A stretch of DNA of 6,237 bases from Verrucomicrobia bacterium UBA3761 (GCA_002371135.1 DFGB01000007.1:11699-17935); one strand, 5' to 3'. Shown: positions 1 through 5,551, counted from the stretch's first letter. Translations and numbers: made by a program. Notes: a model not told the origin generated them from the letters alone.

Positions 1-1175
1 TCTACCCCGACATGGCCAAGGACTATCAGATTTCGGAGAACGGTTCTCCGCTCTGCATAGGCGGCGGCGTCGAGATAACCCGCGCCGACGGGACGAAGAA
101 GTTCATCCGCATCAACCATATCCACCTCGAAGAGGACGCGGCGAAAATCAACCACTACGCCGCATCCTCGGGCGTCGACTTCAACCGCGGGGGGACGCCG
201 CTCATGGAAATCGTCTCGGAGCCGGACATGGCGGACGCGGACGAGGCGATTGCGTATCTCACGGCCCTCAAGGAGATGCTCGTCTACGCCGGCGTCTCGG
301 ACTGCAACCTCGAAGAGGGCAACATGCGCTCCGACGTGAACATCTCGATCCGCCCCGTCGGCGCGTCGAAGCTCGGCACGAAGGTAGAGATCAAGAACAT
401 GAACTCCTTCAAAGGCATCCATGCGGCGCTCGAATACGAGGCGCGGCGCCAGAGGGAGTGCATGGCGCATTCGATCCCGATCGTGCAGGAGACGCGCCGC
501 TGGGACGCCGAGGCGCTCGAAACCGCGTCCATGCGTTCGAAGGAGAACGCCCACGACTACCGCTACTTCCCGGAGCCGGACCTCGTGCCCGTGGAGCTTT
601 CACCGGAGACTATCGAGGAGTGGCGCCGCCTGCTGCCCGAGAAGCCGGAGGCGCGGCGCGAACGCATGGCGCGCGAATACGGCCTCACTGAATACGATGC
701 CGAGGTTCTCGCGCAGGCCAAGGAGCGCGCGGACTATTTCGAAAAGGCCGCCGCCAAGGCCGAAAACCCCAAGACGCTCTGCAATTTCTTCATGTCGGAC
801 GTGATGAGCTTTTTCAACGAGAACGGCTTTTCCTCCGGCACCGAAGAGGCGCTCGCGGCGCTGTTCAACCTTTCCACCGAGGGCAAGATCAACGGCCCCA
901 CGCTCAAGGAACTGCTGCCGGAAGTCCTGCGCGGCGAGATGCCGGACCCGGCCGCGGCCGTGGCCGAGCGCGGACTTGGCGCCGTGAGCGACACCGCGGC
1001 GCTGGAGGCGTTCGTCGACCAGGCCATCGCCGCCAATCCGAAAAGCGTAGCCGACTTCAAGGCGGGCAAGAAGGCCGCAGCCGGCTTCTTCGTCGGCCAG
1101 GTGATGAAACTCTCCAAGGGCAAGGCCGACCCCAAAATAGTCGGCGCGCTCGTCGCAAAGAAGTTGAACAGTTGA
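1..1175 (+). CDS. gatB: Aspartyl/glutamyl-tRNA(Asn/Gln) amidotransferase subunit B, 3' part
   Basis: GatB is the tRNA-binding and kinase subunit of the cytoplasmic GatCAB complex, which amidates misacylated Glu-tRNA(Gln) and/or Asp-tRNA(Asn) using ammonia from GatA. The gene is cut by the window start. The open frame runs from base 3 (YPDMAKDYQIS), and the first ATG at 12 is internal. Family hallmarks are present: YPDMxKxYQIS followed by PLCIGGG, then HLEEDAAK, DFNRGGTPLMEIVSEPD, the SDCNLEEGNMRSDVNISIR block, the EIKNMNSF motif, and ETRRWD followed by RSKENAHDYRYFPEPDL. The C-terminal YqeY-like tail ends with GQVMKLSKGKADPK and a final AKKL. The stop (TGA, 1173-1175) is followed 8 bases later by a lipoprotein gene, so gatB is probably the upstream member of an operon. 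The amino-terminal ~100 residues lie outside the window. The reading frame is intact and identification is very secure. Confidence 0.97.
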   Translation, partial: YPDMAKDYQISENGSPLCIGGGVEITRADGTKKFIRINHIHLEEDAAKINHYAASSGVDFNRGGTPLMEIVSEPDMADADEAIAYLTALKEMLVYAGVSDCNLEEGNMRSDVNISIRPVGASKLGTKVEIKNMNSFKGIHAALEYEARRQRECMAHSIPIVQETRRWDAEALETASMRSKENAHDYRYFPEPDLVPVELSPETIEEWRRLLPEKPEARRERMAREYGLTEYDAEVLAQAKERADYFEKAAAKAENPKTLCNFFMSDVMSFFNENGFSSGTEEALAALFNLSTEGKINGPTLKELLPEVLRGEMPDPAAAVAERGLGAVSDTAALEAFVDQAIAANPKSVADFKAGKKAAAGFFVGQVMKLSKGKADPKIVGALVAKKLNS

Positions 1176-1183
1176 GGGCAGCC

Positions 1184-1594
1184 ATGAAATTCCGTCTTGC
1201 TTCCTGTGCCATCGTCGCATCGCTGTTGGCGGGGTGCGCTTCATTCACCCCCACGCATACCAACGTCTTCCTGAACGAGGAGGGGTTCGTCGTCGGCGTC
1301 GAGAACGGCACGCGCTCGAAGGACCACGTCTTCAAGGTCGTCTCGCCCGGCAACGGCAAGGAAGTGGAGTTCGCTTCCTCGCTCATGGTGCGCGTCACGC
1401 TCCCGGACGGCGATCGCATCGTCTGCTACCAGACGCTGAACGACAAATTCCCCATCGGCACCATGTATATGACGGACGACAAGGAGTGGATATACATCAC
1501 GAACGGCCTTATGTGCCGCATATACGAGATGACGGCCGACCGCCGCGACTATCTCCTCGTCTTCGAAGGCAATCTCGCCAAGGGGAAGGAATAA
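1184..1594 (+). CDS. Small putative lipoprotein of unknown function
   Basis: A 136-residue protein with a classic lipoprotein signal. It has basic residues at the N-terminus, a hydrophobic stretch (residues 5-16), then a lipobox L15-A16-G17-C18, so Cys18 should be lipidated after signal peptidase II cleavage. The mature part is rich in beta-type segments and mixed charge, with no catalytic motif that I recognise and no further membrane segment. I chose ATG 1184 because it places the signal peptide correctly. An in-frame TTG at 1172 would overlap the gatB stop and add four residues before the Met. The gene starts 8 bases after gatB and ends 9 bases before trmJ, so cotranscription is likely. 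The Shine-Dalgarno is weak (GAGGG at 1174-1178), and translational coupling to gatB is possible. Export as a lipoprotein is well supported, but its role is unknown. Confidence 0.85.
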   Translation: MKFRLASCAIVASLLAGCASFTPTHTNVFLNEEGFVVGVENGTRSKDHVFKVVSPGNGKEVEFASSLMVRVTLPDGDRIVCYQTLNDKFPIGTMYMTDDKEWIYITNGLMCRIYEMTADRRDYLLVFEGNLAKGKE

Positions 1595-1603
1595 GCCGTC
1601 GCC

Positions 1604-2329
1604 ATGAGTCCGCTCGACAACATCCGCGTAGTGCTCGTCGGTACGCTTTATACCGGCAATGTCGGCTCGGCCTGCCGCGCGATGGCCAATATGGGCATAC
1701 GCCATTTGCGCCTCGCCGCGCCCAATTTGCAGAATTCCTGGGACGAAGGAGAGCGCCTCGCCGTACATGCGACGGACATCCTCGCCTCGCGCGAGGAATT
1801 CGCCACCTTCGAGGAGGCCGTGGCCGACTGCATCGCGGTCGTGGGCACGACGGCGCGCGAAGGACTCTACCGCCAGCATGTCAAGGCGCCCAGGGATTGC
1901 GCCCGGGACATCCTCGCCTTGGCCGCGCAGGGGCCCGTCGCGCTCGTGTTCGGCCGCGAGGACAAGGGGCTTTTGAACGAGGAGGTCGCGCAGTGCACCC
2001 ACTTGATACGCATCCCCGTCAGCAAGGGCTACACATCCATCAACCTCGCCCAGGCCGTATTGATTACATGCTATGAATTTTTCACCGCGACGGGCGAATA
2101 CGTGCCGCCGCACGAGAAAGCCCCGCCCGCCCCGCAAGCCCAGAAGATGCAGCTCATGAAGAACTGGGCCAATATGCTCATTGAAATAGGCTTCATGAAG
2201 AAGGAGCAGGAGGAGCATTTCATGCAGGGCTTCCACCGCGTCTTCTCCCGCGGCGTCTTTACGAAAGACGACGCCGCCCTCCTCCTCGGCGTCGCCCGCC
2301 AGGCCGTCTGGGCCGCAAGCAAGAAGTAG
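1604..2329 (+). CDS. trmJ: TrmJ-like tRNA (cytidine/uridine-2'-O)-methyltransferase (SPOUT family)
   Basis: A 241-residue SPOUT-class RNA methyltransferase of the TrmH/TrmJ group. In known members it transfers a methyl group from S-adenosylmethionine to the 2'-OH of the nucleotide at tRNA position 32. All three knot motifs are visible. Motif 1 is G18-N19-V20-G21 with the conserved Arg25 in SACRAM. Motif 2 is FGREDKGLLNEE at residues 116-127. Motif 3 is I137-P138 followed by YTSINLAQAV at 143-152. A helical C-terminal segment (about 180-238) with basic/hydrophobic helices matches the dimerising tail of TrmJ rather than the shorter TrmL. Start ATG 1604 gives the normal family N-terminus. The purine-rich AGGGGAAGGA at 1581-1590 is too far upstream for a good ribosome site, so re-initiation after the lipoprotein stop is plausible. 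An IS remnant begins right after the stop, but the protein C-terminus appears complete. Confidence 0.9.
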   Translation: MSPLDNIRVVLVGTLYTGNVGSACRAMANMGIRHLRLAAPNLQNSWDEGERLAVHATDILASREEFATFEEAVADCIAVVGTTAREGLYRQHVKAPRDCARDILALAAQGPVALVFGREDKGLLNEEVAQCTHLIRIPVSKGYTSINLAQAVLITCYEFFTATGEYVPPHEKAPPAPQAQKMQLMKNWANMLIEIGFMKKEQEEHFMQGFHRVFSRGVFTKDDAALLLGVARQAVWAASKK

Positions 2330-2342
2330 AATTTCCCGCTTC

Positions 2343-2798
2343 CTGCCACAGCTCGCCGACGTTGAGCCACTGCCAGCGCCTCGTGTGGCACGAGGGCCTG
2401 TCCTTCGGCTTCGGGCGCGAGAGCCCCTGCGAGATGGCCCACAGCCTGACCTGCGCACGGTCCAGCCTCGCGGCGAGTCCCAGCCTGACGGCCTCGGATG
2501 CCGCAAAGGCGAAAGAGGCGGGCGGCCTCGTGGAAAGGACCTGGCGGAGGAACGCCTTCAGCTCCTCCGGCCAAGGCGCCTTGTGAGCCCCGCCGGAGCT
2601 CGAAGGCTTCCAGGCCTCGCCGCGGCGGATGGCGGAGAGCCACTCCCTGCGGATTGCGAACAGGCGGCTCCGCGAAAGACCGAGTTCGCCGCACGCCTGC
2701 ACAGACGTCATCGCTCCGGCATTGAACGTTTCAAGCACATGCCTCAACAGCGGCAGTGCAATTCTCTGGTGTAGTTGCTTGCTCATGGTGGTGTGCAT
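2343..2798 (-). pseudogene. Truncated rve-type transposase (N-terminal HTH part only)
   Basis: Read on the minus strand, the frame starts MHTTMSKQLHQ (or at the inner Met, base 2786) and encodes a helix-turn-helix region at about residues 28-58 (SVQACGELGLSRSRLFAIRR). A linker follows, then a second DNA-binding-like region to about residue 130. It then reaches RRWQWLNVGELWQ (residues 141-152). In related integrase-core (rve/DDE) transposases the GELWQ-type motif directly precedes the first catalytic Asp (consensus like GELWQxDaS). Here similarity stops right after Gln152, and the frame continues as low-complexity Arg/Gly-rich sequence antisense to trmJ. The whole DDE domain is therefore absent and the gene cannot make an active transposase. 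Assignment to an ISNCY/IS1202-like group is from memory of the motif and is tentative. No strong ribosome site precedes either Met. Confidence 0.7.
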
Positions 2799-2812
2799 GG
2801 TACAAGTTTCTC

Positions 2813-2889
2813 AGCCGGAGTGGAAGGGGCGGGCGTTCGGCCCTGCGGGCCGCCCCTTCGGGGACGCGCCCGTCCCTTCCCCTCCGGCT
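2813..2889. repeat. 77-bp GC-rich multi-arm imperfect palindrome
   Basis: Outer arms 2813-2835 and 2867-2889 are 23 bp each and pair with only two mismatches. The 31-base centre contains two further perfect hairpins: 2838-2843 with 2847-2852 (CGGCCC/GGGCCG, loop TGC) and 2853-2856 with 2860-2863 (CCCC/GGGG, loop TTC). The result is a cloverleaf or cruciform shape with one long stem and two short heads. An alternative hairpin, CCGGC-TAT-GCCGG (2884-2896), competes for the right outer arm. It lies directly upstream of the transposase start. No T-tract follows on either strand, so it does not look like a simple terminator. It may be an IS regulatory structure or a REP-like/MITE-like element. Confidence 0.75.
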
Positions 2890-2932
2890 ATGCCGGTAGT
2901 ACGCCAGACACATCAATGATACCTAAAGAAAG

Positions 2933-2971
2933 AGTCCTGTTTTGATAACTACAACAAGTCCTGTTTTGATA
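2933..2971. repeat. Two exact 15-bp direct repeats (AGTCCTGTTTTGATA)
   Basis: AGTCCTGTTTTGATA occurs at 2933-2947 and again at 2957-2971, 24 bp apart start to start. Read outward to inward for the minus-strand transposase, each is TATCAAAACAGGACT. Their place at the outer edge of the IS remnant and their regular spacing suggest tandem transposase-binding sites at an IS terminus. That is an inference, since no partner end remains in the window. Confidence 0.6.
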
Positions 2972-2985
2972 GCGTGGATAGCGCC

Positions 2986-2999
2986 GTAACAGCTTCATC
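2986..2999 (+). promoter_or_regulatory. Operator-like motif copy 1 (GTAACANCTTYNTC)
   Basis: GTAACAGCTTCATC on the plus strand, immediately upstream of the fic -35 hexamer. It forms an inverted pair with copy 2 (3013-3026), with a 13-bp spacer that holds the -35 element. It matches the two other copies at every defined position of GTAACANCTTYNTC. It is probably a binding site for a regulator, possibly the HTH of the adjacent Fic protein. Confidence 0.55.
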
Positions 3000-3000
3000 A

Positions 3001-3029
3001 TTGACATAATGGGAAAAAGTTGTTACAAT
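3001..3029 (+). promoter_or_regulatory. Near-consensus sigma70 promoter of fic
   Basis: TTGACA (3001-3006) matches the consensus -35 exactly. A 17-bp spacer follows, then TACAAT (3024-3029), one mismatch from the consensus -10. Transcription should begin at about 3036-3037, only two or three bases before the ATG at 3039. This argues against ATG 3009, which lies inside the promoter, and implies a leaderless or nearly leaderless mRNA. The -10 overlaps operator-like motif copy 2. Confidence 0.75.
3013..3026 (-). promoter_or_regulatory. Operator-like motif copy 2 (GTAACANCTTYNTC)
   Basis: On the minus strand this reads GTAACAACTTTTTC. It covers the promoter spacer and the first half of the -10 hexamer, so a protein bound here would block RNA polymerase. 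It is inverted relative to copy 1 and in the same orientation as copy 3, exactly 32 bp away (about three helical turns). Confidence 0.55.
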
Positions 3030-3038
3030 ACGCGTATC

Positions 3039-4016
3039 ATGATTGAGAAAGATGTTACAAAAGGCGGTAAGCCGTTTCAGTCCAAGCTCGCGCCTTACGA
3101 GGCCGAGGTAAAGGAACTTAAAGCTAACGGCGCAAGCGTAAGGGCGATTGCCGAAGAAATGCTTGCTCGGCATAATCTCGCAATATCCCACAATGCGGTC
3201 GCCTCGTTCTTGCGGACGCATGGTGCGAGGCGGCGCAATTTTCTGGATGGGATCAGCGAGTCAAGGCGAGCGGAGTTGCTCAAGGCGATCCGGGCGCTTT
3301 GGACACATGATTCGACGGCCATCGAGGGCAATACTCTCACGCTGGGCGACACAATGGCGGTGTTGGAGTATGGGCTCACGGTAAAGGGCAAGCCGCTCAA
3401 GGATCATCAGGATGTTGTCGCCCACGCGAACGGCATCGACTTCGTGCGCTCGCTCATCGACAAGGGGCGCATTGCCGAAGAAGATGTTTTTGCGCTGCAT
3501 CGCATCGTCGTGCCGGACGAGACGCGCGATATCTACAAGCCCGTTGGCGCATGGAAGCGCGAGGACAACGGCACTTACGGAGCTGAGGGGGCCAGGAGCG
3601 TCTATATGCCCTACGCCGCTGCCGACGAAACGCCTAAGCTGATGCGGGACTGGATAAAGGCGTTCAACTCTTTGTTTGGCGACATCAAGGACGAGGATTC
3701 GGCTTTGGAGGCGTATCTGTTCGCGCAAGTCTCGTTTGTGCGGATACATCCGTTCTTCGACGGCAACGGCAGAATCGCCCGGTTGCTCGCCAATTTGCCC
3801 GTCCTTTGCGCCGGTTTCCCGCCGATTGTCGTTCCGTCCGAGGCGCGGCTCGACTACATCAGCGAACTTTGGGACTATCAGCGGGCGGTGGGCGTAATCA
3901 GTCTTGCAAGCAGAGAACTTTTGCCGGAACCATCGCGCCTCGACAACCTTCGCCGTCTTGTCCGTGGTTGGTGGCAAACCACCCTCGACCTTGTCGCCGA
4001 AGCGAAGCGGAAATGA
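3039..4016 (+). CDS. HTH-Fic protein: class II Fic adenylyltransferase with N-terminal helix-turn-helix
   Basis: A 325-residue Fic-family protein. Fic domains usually transfer AMP from ATP to a hydroxyl on a target protein (AMPylation). The core motif HPFFDGNGRIAR is complete at residues 237-248: catalytic His237, acidic Asp241 for Mg2+, the GNGR anion hole, and Arg248. An inhibitory (S/T)xxxE(G/N) helix, S92-T-A-I-E96-G97-N, lies N-terminal to the core. This is the class II arrangement, in which Glu96 should block productive ATP binding until relieved. The flap region is near YKPVGAWKRED (residues 166-176). Before these, residues about 21-65 (VKELKANGASVRAIAEEM and on) look like a helix-turn-helix, implying DNA binding. 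Start ATG 3039 is chosen because ATG 3009 lies within the promoter. No Shine-Dalgarno is present, consistent with leaderless translation. All key residues are intact, so it is probably active. The target is unknown, and autoregulation through nearby motifs is inferred. Confidence 0.9.
   Translation: MIEKDVTKGGKPFQSKLAPYEAEVKELKANGASVRAIAEEMLARHNLAISHNAVASFLRTHGARRRNFLDGISESRRAELLKAIRALWTHDSTAIEGNTLTLGDTMAVLEYGLTVKGKPLKDHQDVVAHANGIDFVRSLIDKGRIAEEDVFALHRIVVPDETRDIYKPVGAWKREDNGTYGAEGARSVYMPYAAADETPKLMRDWIKAFNSLFGDIKDEDSALEAYLFAQVSFVRIHPFFDGNGRIARLLANLPVLCAGFPPIVVPSEARLDYISELWDYQRAVGVISLASRELLPEPSRLDNLRRLVRGWWQTTLDLVAEAKRK
3045..3058 (-). promoter_or_regulatory. Operator-like motif copy 3 (GTAACANCTTYNTC)
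   Basis: On the minus strand this reads GTAACATCTTTCTC. It lies just after the predicted transcription start, inside the first codons of fic if the start is 3039. The spacing of 32 bp from copy 2 puts both on about the same DNA face, which suits cooperative binding or repression. Confidence 0.5.
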
Positions 4017-4050
4017 TACATGGATGACGGCAAGCGTGGGCTGGAGGAGA

Positions 4051-4105
4051 ATATTGCCAATGTGGAAATGTTGCCAATACCAATTCCAATTTCCACTGAA
4101 AGGAG
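4051..4105 (+). repeat. Leader repeat, copy 1
   Basis: This 55-bp stretch between fic and the Fic relic matches 5673-5727 at 50 of 55 positions without gaps. Both copies end in a GAAAGGAG ribosome-binding site and sit directly before an ATG (8 bases on in both cases). Copy 1 contains GTGGAAAT (4062-4069) and its perfect complement ATTTCCAC (4089-4096), able to form a hairpin just upstream of the Shine-Dalgarno. Short frames across it exist (for example 4020-4109, 29 codons). However, in the two frames I compared every difference from copy 2 changes an amino acid, so a non-coding 5' element is more likely. Confidence 0.8.
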
Positions 4106-4113
4106 TTGAAACA

Positions 4114-4527
4114 ATGAAAACCTCTATCAGATTCTATGATGACCGCGAAGTGCGGGCAATTTGGGACGATTCCGCTTCCAAGTGGTGGTTCTCCGTGCTC
4201 GATATCGTTGCCGCCATAAACCGCGAATCCGACTACGCCAAGACGCGCAACTACTAGAAGTGCCTGAAAGCCAAGCTGAAGAAGGAGGGCGGCCAACTGG
4301 TTAGTGCCACTACCCAGTTGAAACTGAGGGCTCCCGACGGAAAGCTGCGTATGACCGATTGGAGCCTAATCGACAAGTCCGCCTACCTCGACGCGATGCG
4401 CAGAAGTGCCACGGACGCTTCGGCACTGAAAGAACTTCTCAAAGGCGCATTGACCTCGAAGATCGACGACCGCGAGATGTTCATGAAAGGCATCGACTAT
4501 TCCTACTACTACGAAGAAGGCGAATGA
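4114..4527 (+). pseudogene. Relic of a second Fic gene: Bro-like N-terminus joined to class III Fic C-terminal end, amber codon inside
   Basis: One continuous frame, broken only by TAG at 4255-4257 (codon 48), runs from ATG 4114 to TGA 4525-4527 (138 codons). Before the TAG is KWWFSVLDIVAAINRESDY then AKTRNY; after it come KAKLKKEGGQLVSATTQLKL and APDGK. This is the Bro-N-like N-terminal domain seen in a family of Fic proteins, where the residue after RNY is normally Trp (TGG), so the stop looks like a single G-to-A change. After GKLRMTD the frame jumps to WSLIDKSAYLDAMRRS, then ALTSKIDDREMFMKGIDYSYYYEEGE. That is the C-terminal end of the same proteins, including a C-terminal inhibitory helix of class III type (SYYYEE; the usual G/N after Glu is replaced by Glu). 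The Fic core with HPFxxGNGR is missing, presumably by an in-frame deletion near 4351-4363. A good ribosome site (AAAGGAG, 4099-4105) remains. Family consensus is from memory. Confidence 0.75.
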
Positions 4528-4552
4528 AAGGAACTTGCAAAAATTATTTGCC

Positions 4553-4593
4553 AGTTGGATGTTGCATCAACTTGTTCCAAAATGGAACAGGTT
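4553..4593 (+). other. Two overlapping, mutually exclusive hairpins
   Basis: Hairpin A pairs AGTTG(G)ATG (4553-4561, one bulged G) with CATCAACT (4565-4572). Hairpin B pairs AACTTGTTCC (4569-4578) with GGAACAGGTT (4584-4593), one G.T pair, loop AAAAT. They share 4569-4572, so only one can form. No T-tract follows B, so it is not a standard terminator. It lies in the 161-base gap between the Fic relic and the membrane-protein gene and may be a transcript end, operator or attenuator-like site. The same gap also has a perfect 10-bp palindrome GCCGCGCGGC (4621-4630). Confidence 0.35.
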
Positions 4594-4650
4594 CATGGTT
4601 GCGCCTTTTGCCGCGAATCCGCCGCGCGGCATCCTAAAAACGGCGAAGTT

Positions 4651-4659
4651 TGGTATAAT
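4651..4659 (+). promoter_or_regulatory. Extended -10 promoter of the membrane-protein gene
   Basis: TGGTATAAT matches the extended -10 form TGnTATAAT perfectly. No good -35 is found 17 bp upstream, which is normal for extended -10 promoters. The predicted start of transcription is about 4666, leaving a leader of some 23 bases with a strong ribosome site before ATG 4689. The -10 is embedded in the odd-centred palindrome GGTAT-A-ATACC (4652-4662), which could also be an operator. Confidence 0.6.
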
Positions 4660-4688
4660 ACCGCCAGAATGGCGAAAGGAAGGTGAAA

Positions 4689-5507
4689 ATGAACGAACGT
4701 CTTAAAAGCGAGACTGATGAGATAAATATCAAAATCGCAGAACTGAAAAAGCGGACATGGCGCGACTATGCTCTTGTGGCGACGATAGCCACTTTGTTGA
4801 TGGCTCCCGTAGGAAGTCTCTATATCATTTTGAGCGGCGCAGTGTCGATCTATGTCTTTGAGCCATGTGGACTTGCGCGGAGCGGCTTTTCACAGATGTT
4901 GGCCGTTCTCGCCTTCGGCCCAGGACTCTGGTTCGTCAGGACGGCGGTGTCCGTGCCTCTCGCATTTTGCTTCTGGAACGGACGTTGGATTCGTATGCGC
5001 GACTGGGTTCGTCGCCATGCTGTGTGGGCTGTGGCGCTGCTTGCTGCCGTCGTCGCAGCGAACCTATGGAGAGCCAGCGTGAAACAGGTCGTTGTGCCCG
5101 TAGGTGTTGCCATCCTAGATGATCATCCCATCGCACACGAGCGATTCGGTGAATTCGTGCCGCTTGTTGGAAGAGCGATAAGCAAGGCCGAGCTTGTAAC
5201 AGCAGAAGAGGTGGTAGGCATGGAGATTCCCAAAGATGCGCCATTCGTTGCAGTGCGCTACACGCTGACTCGCGATGCGGCCGATGCTGTCGAACAGGAT
5301 ACGGACGACACGCAATCCCTCGTGCTGGACGTGTGCGGGACGCATTGCGCCACCTTGTTTCGCTACGACCACGACCTCTTATGCAGCGGTGACAGTTCCT
5401 TTACAGTCCTCGCCCATGACCCGACAGGCGAGTTGCGAGACCTGCTTCTCTCTGCGCCGACGAATGCCGCTATCCGTTTTTTTCGCACTGTCGGATCAAA
5501 CGATTAA
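4689..5507 (+). CDS. Orphan three-helix membrane protein with soluble C-terminal domain
   Basis: A 272-residue protein that I do not recognise. Residues 1-22 are charged and helical (EINIKIAELKKR), perhaps a short coiled coil. Hydrophobic segments at about 27-57, 68-96 and 109-127 look like three membrane helices. The loop between the second and third carries many Arg residues (WIRMRDWVRRH), suggesting it is cytoplasmic by the positive-inside rule; on that reading the C-terminal part would be outside. The C-terminal ~145 residues look soluble and mixed alpha/beta, with VAVRYTLTRDAADAVE followed by SLVLDVCGTHC. ATG 4689 is preferred over in-frame GTG 4683 because AGGAAGG (4677-4683) is well spaced from the ATG and would overlap the GTG. 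It has its own promoter and no close downstream partner, so it is probably monocistronic. Codon use is less GC-biased than in gatB to trmJ. Coding status is well supported, function unknown. Confidence 0.8.
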   Translation: MNERLKSETDEINIKIAELKKRTWRDYALVATIATLLMAPVGSLYIILSGAVSIYVFEPCGLARSGFSQMLAVLAFGPGLWFVRTAVSVPLAFCFWNGRWIRMRDWVRRHAVWAVALLAAVVAANLWRASVKQVVVPVGVAILDDHPIAHERFGEFVPLVGRAISKAELVTAEEVVGMEIPKDAPFVAVRYTLTRDAADAVEQDTDDTQSLVLDVCGTHCATLFRYDHDLLCSGDSSFTVLAHDPTGELRDLLLSAPTNAAIRFFRTVGSND

Positions 5508-5551
5508 ATGGTCGCACATAGATGGGCAGAATCATAAGAGGAAGCAACGAC

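Larger units (their letters stand above)
2330..2971 (-). mobile_element. Insertion-sequence remnant (one end plus transposase N-terminal part)
   Basis: This block lies between the trmJ stop and the fic control region. It holds a minus-strand transposase fragment (2343-2798), a GC-rich multi-arm palindrome (2813-2889) just upstream of that gene, and two exact 15-bp direct repeats (2933-2947 and 2957-2971) at the outer edge. The outer boundary near 2971 is inferred from those repeats, which resemble transposase-binding repeats at an IS end. The inner boundary near 2330-2342 is inferred from the point where transposase similarity stops. No matching opposite end or target-site duplication is visible, so the rest of the element was probably lost by deletion. 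It separates the GC-rich core operon from the accessory genes. Confidence 0.55.

Noticed and set aside
1241..2506. A 421-codon open frame on the minus strand
   Set aside because: It runs antisense to the lipoprotein and trmJ genes, both clearly coding, and has no recognisable motifs. Long antisense frames are expected in GC-rich coding DNA.
2813..2889. Intrinsic terminator for trmJ or the transposase
   Set aside because: The stem is strong, but no T-rich tract follows on either strand.
3009..3038. ATG 3009 as the fic start
   Set aside because: It lies between the -35 and -10 of the best promoter and has no ribosome site. The ten extra residues are not part of any domain.
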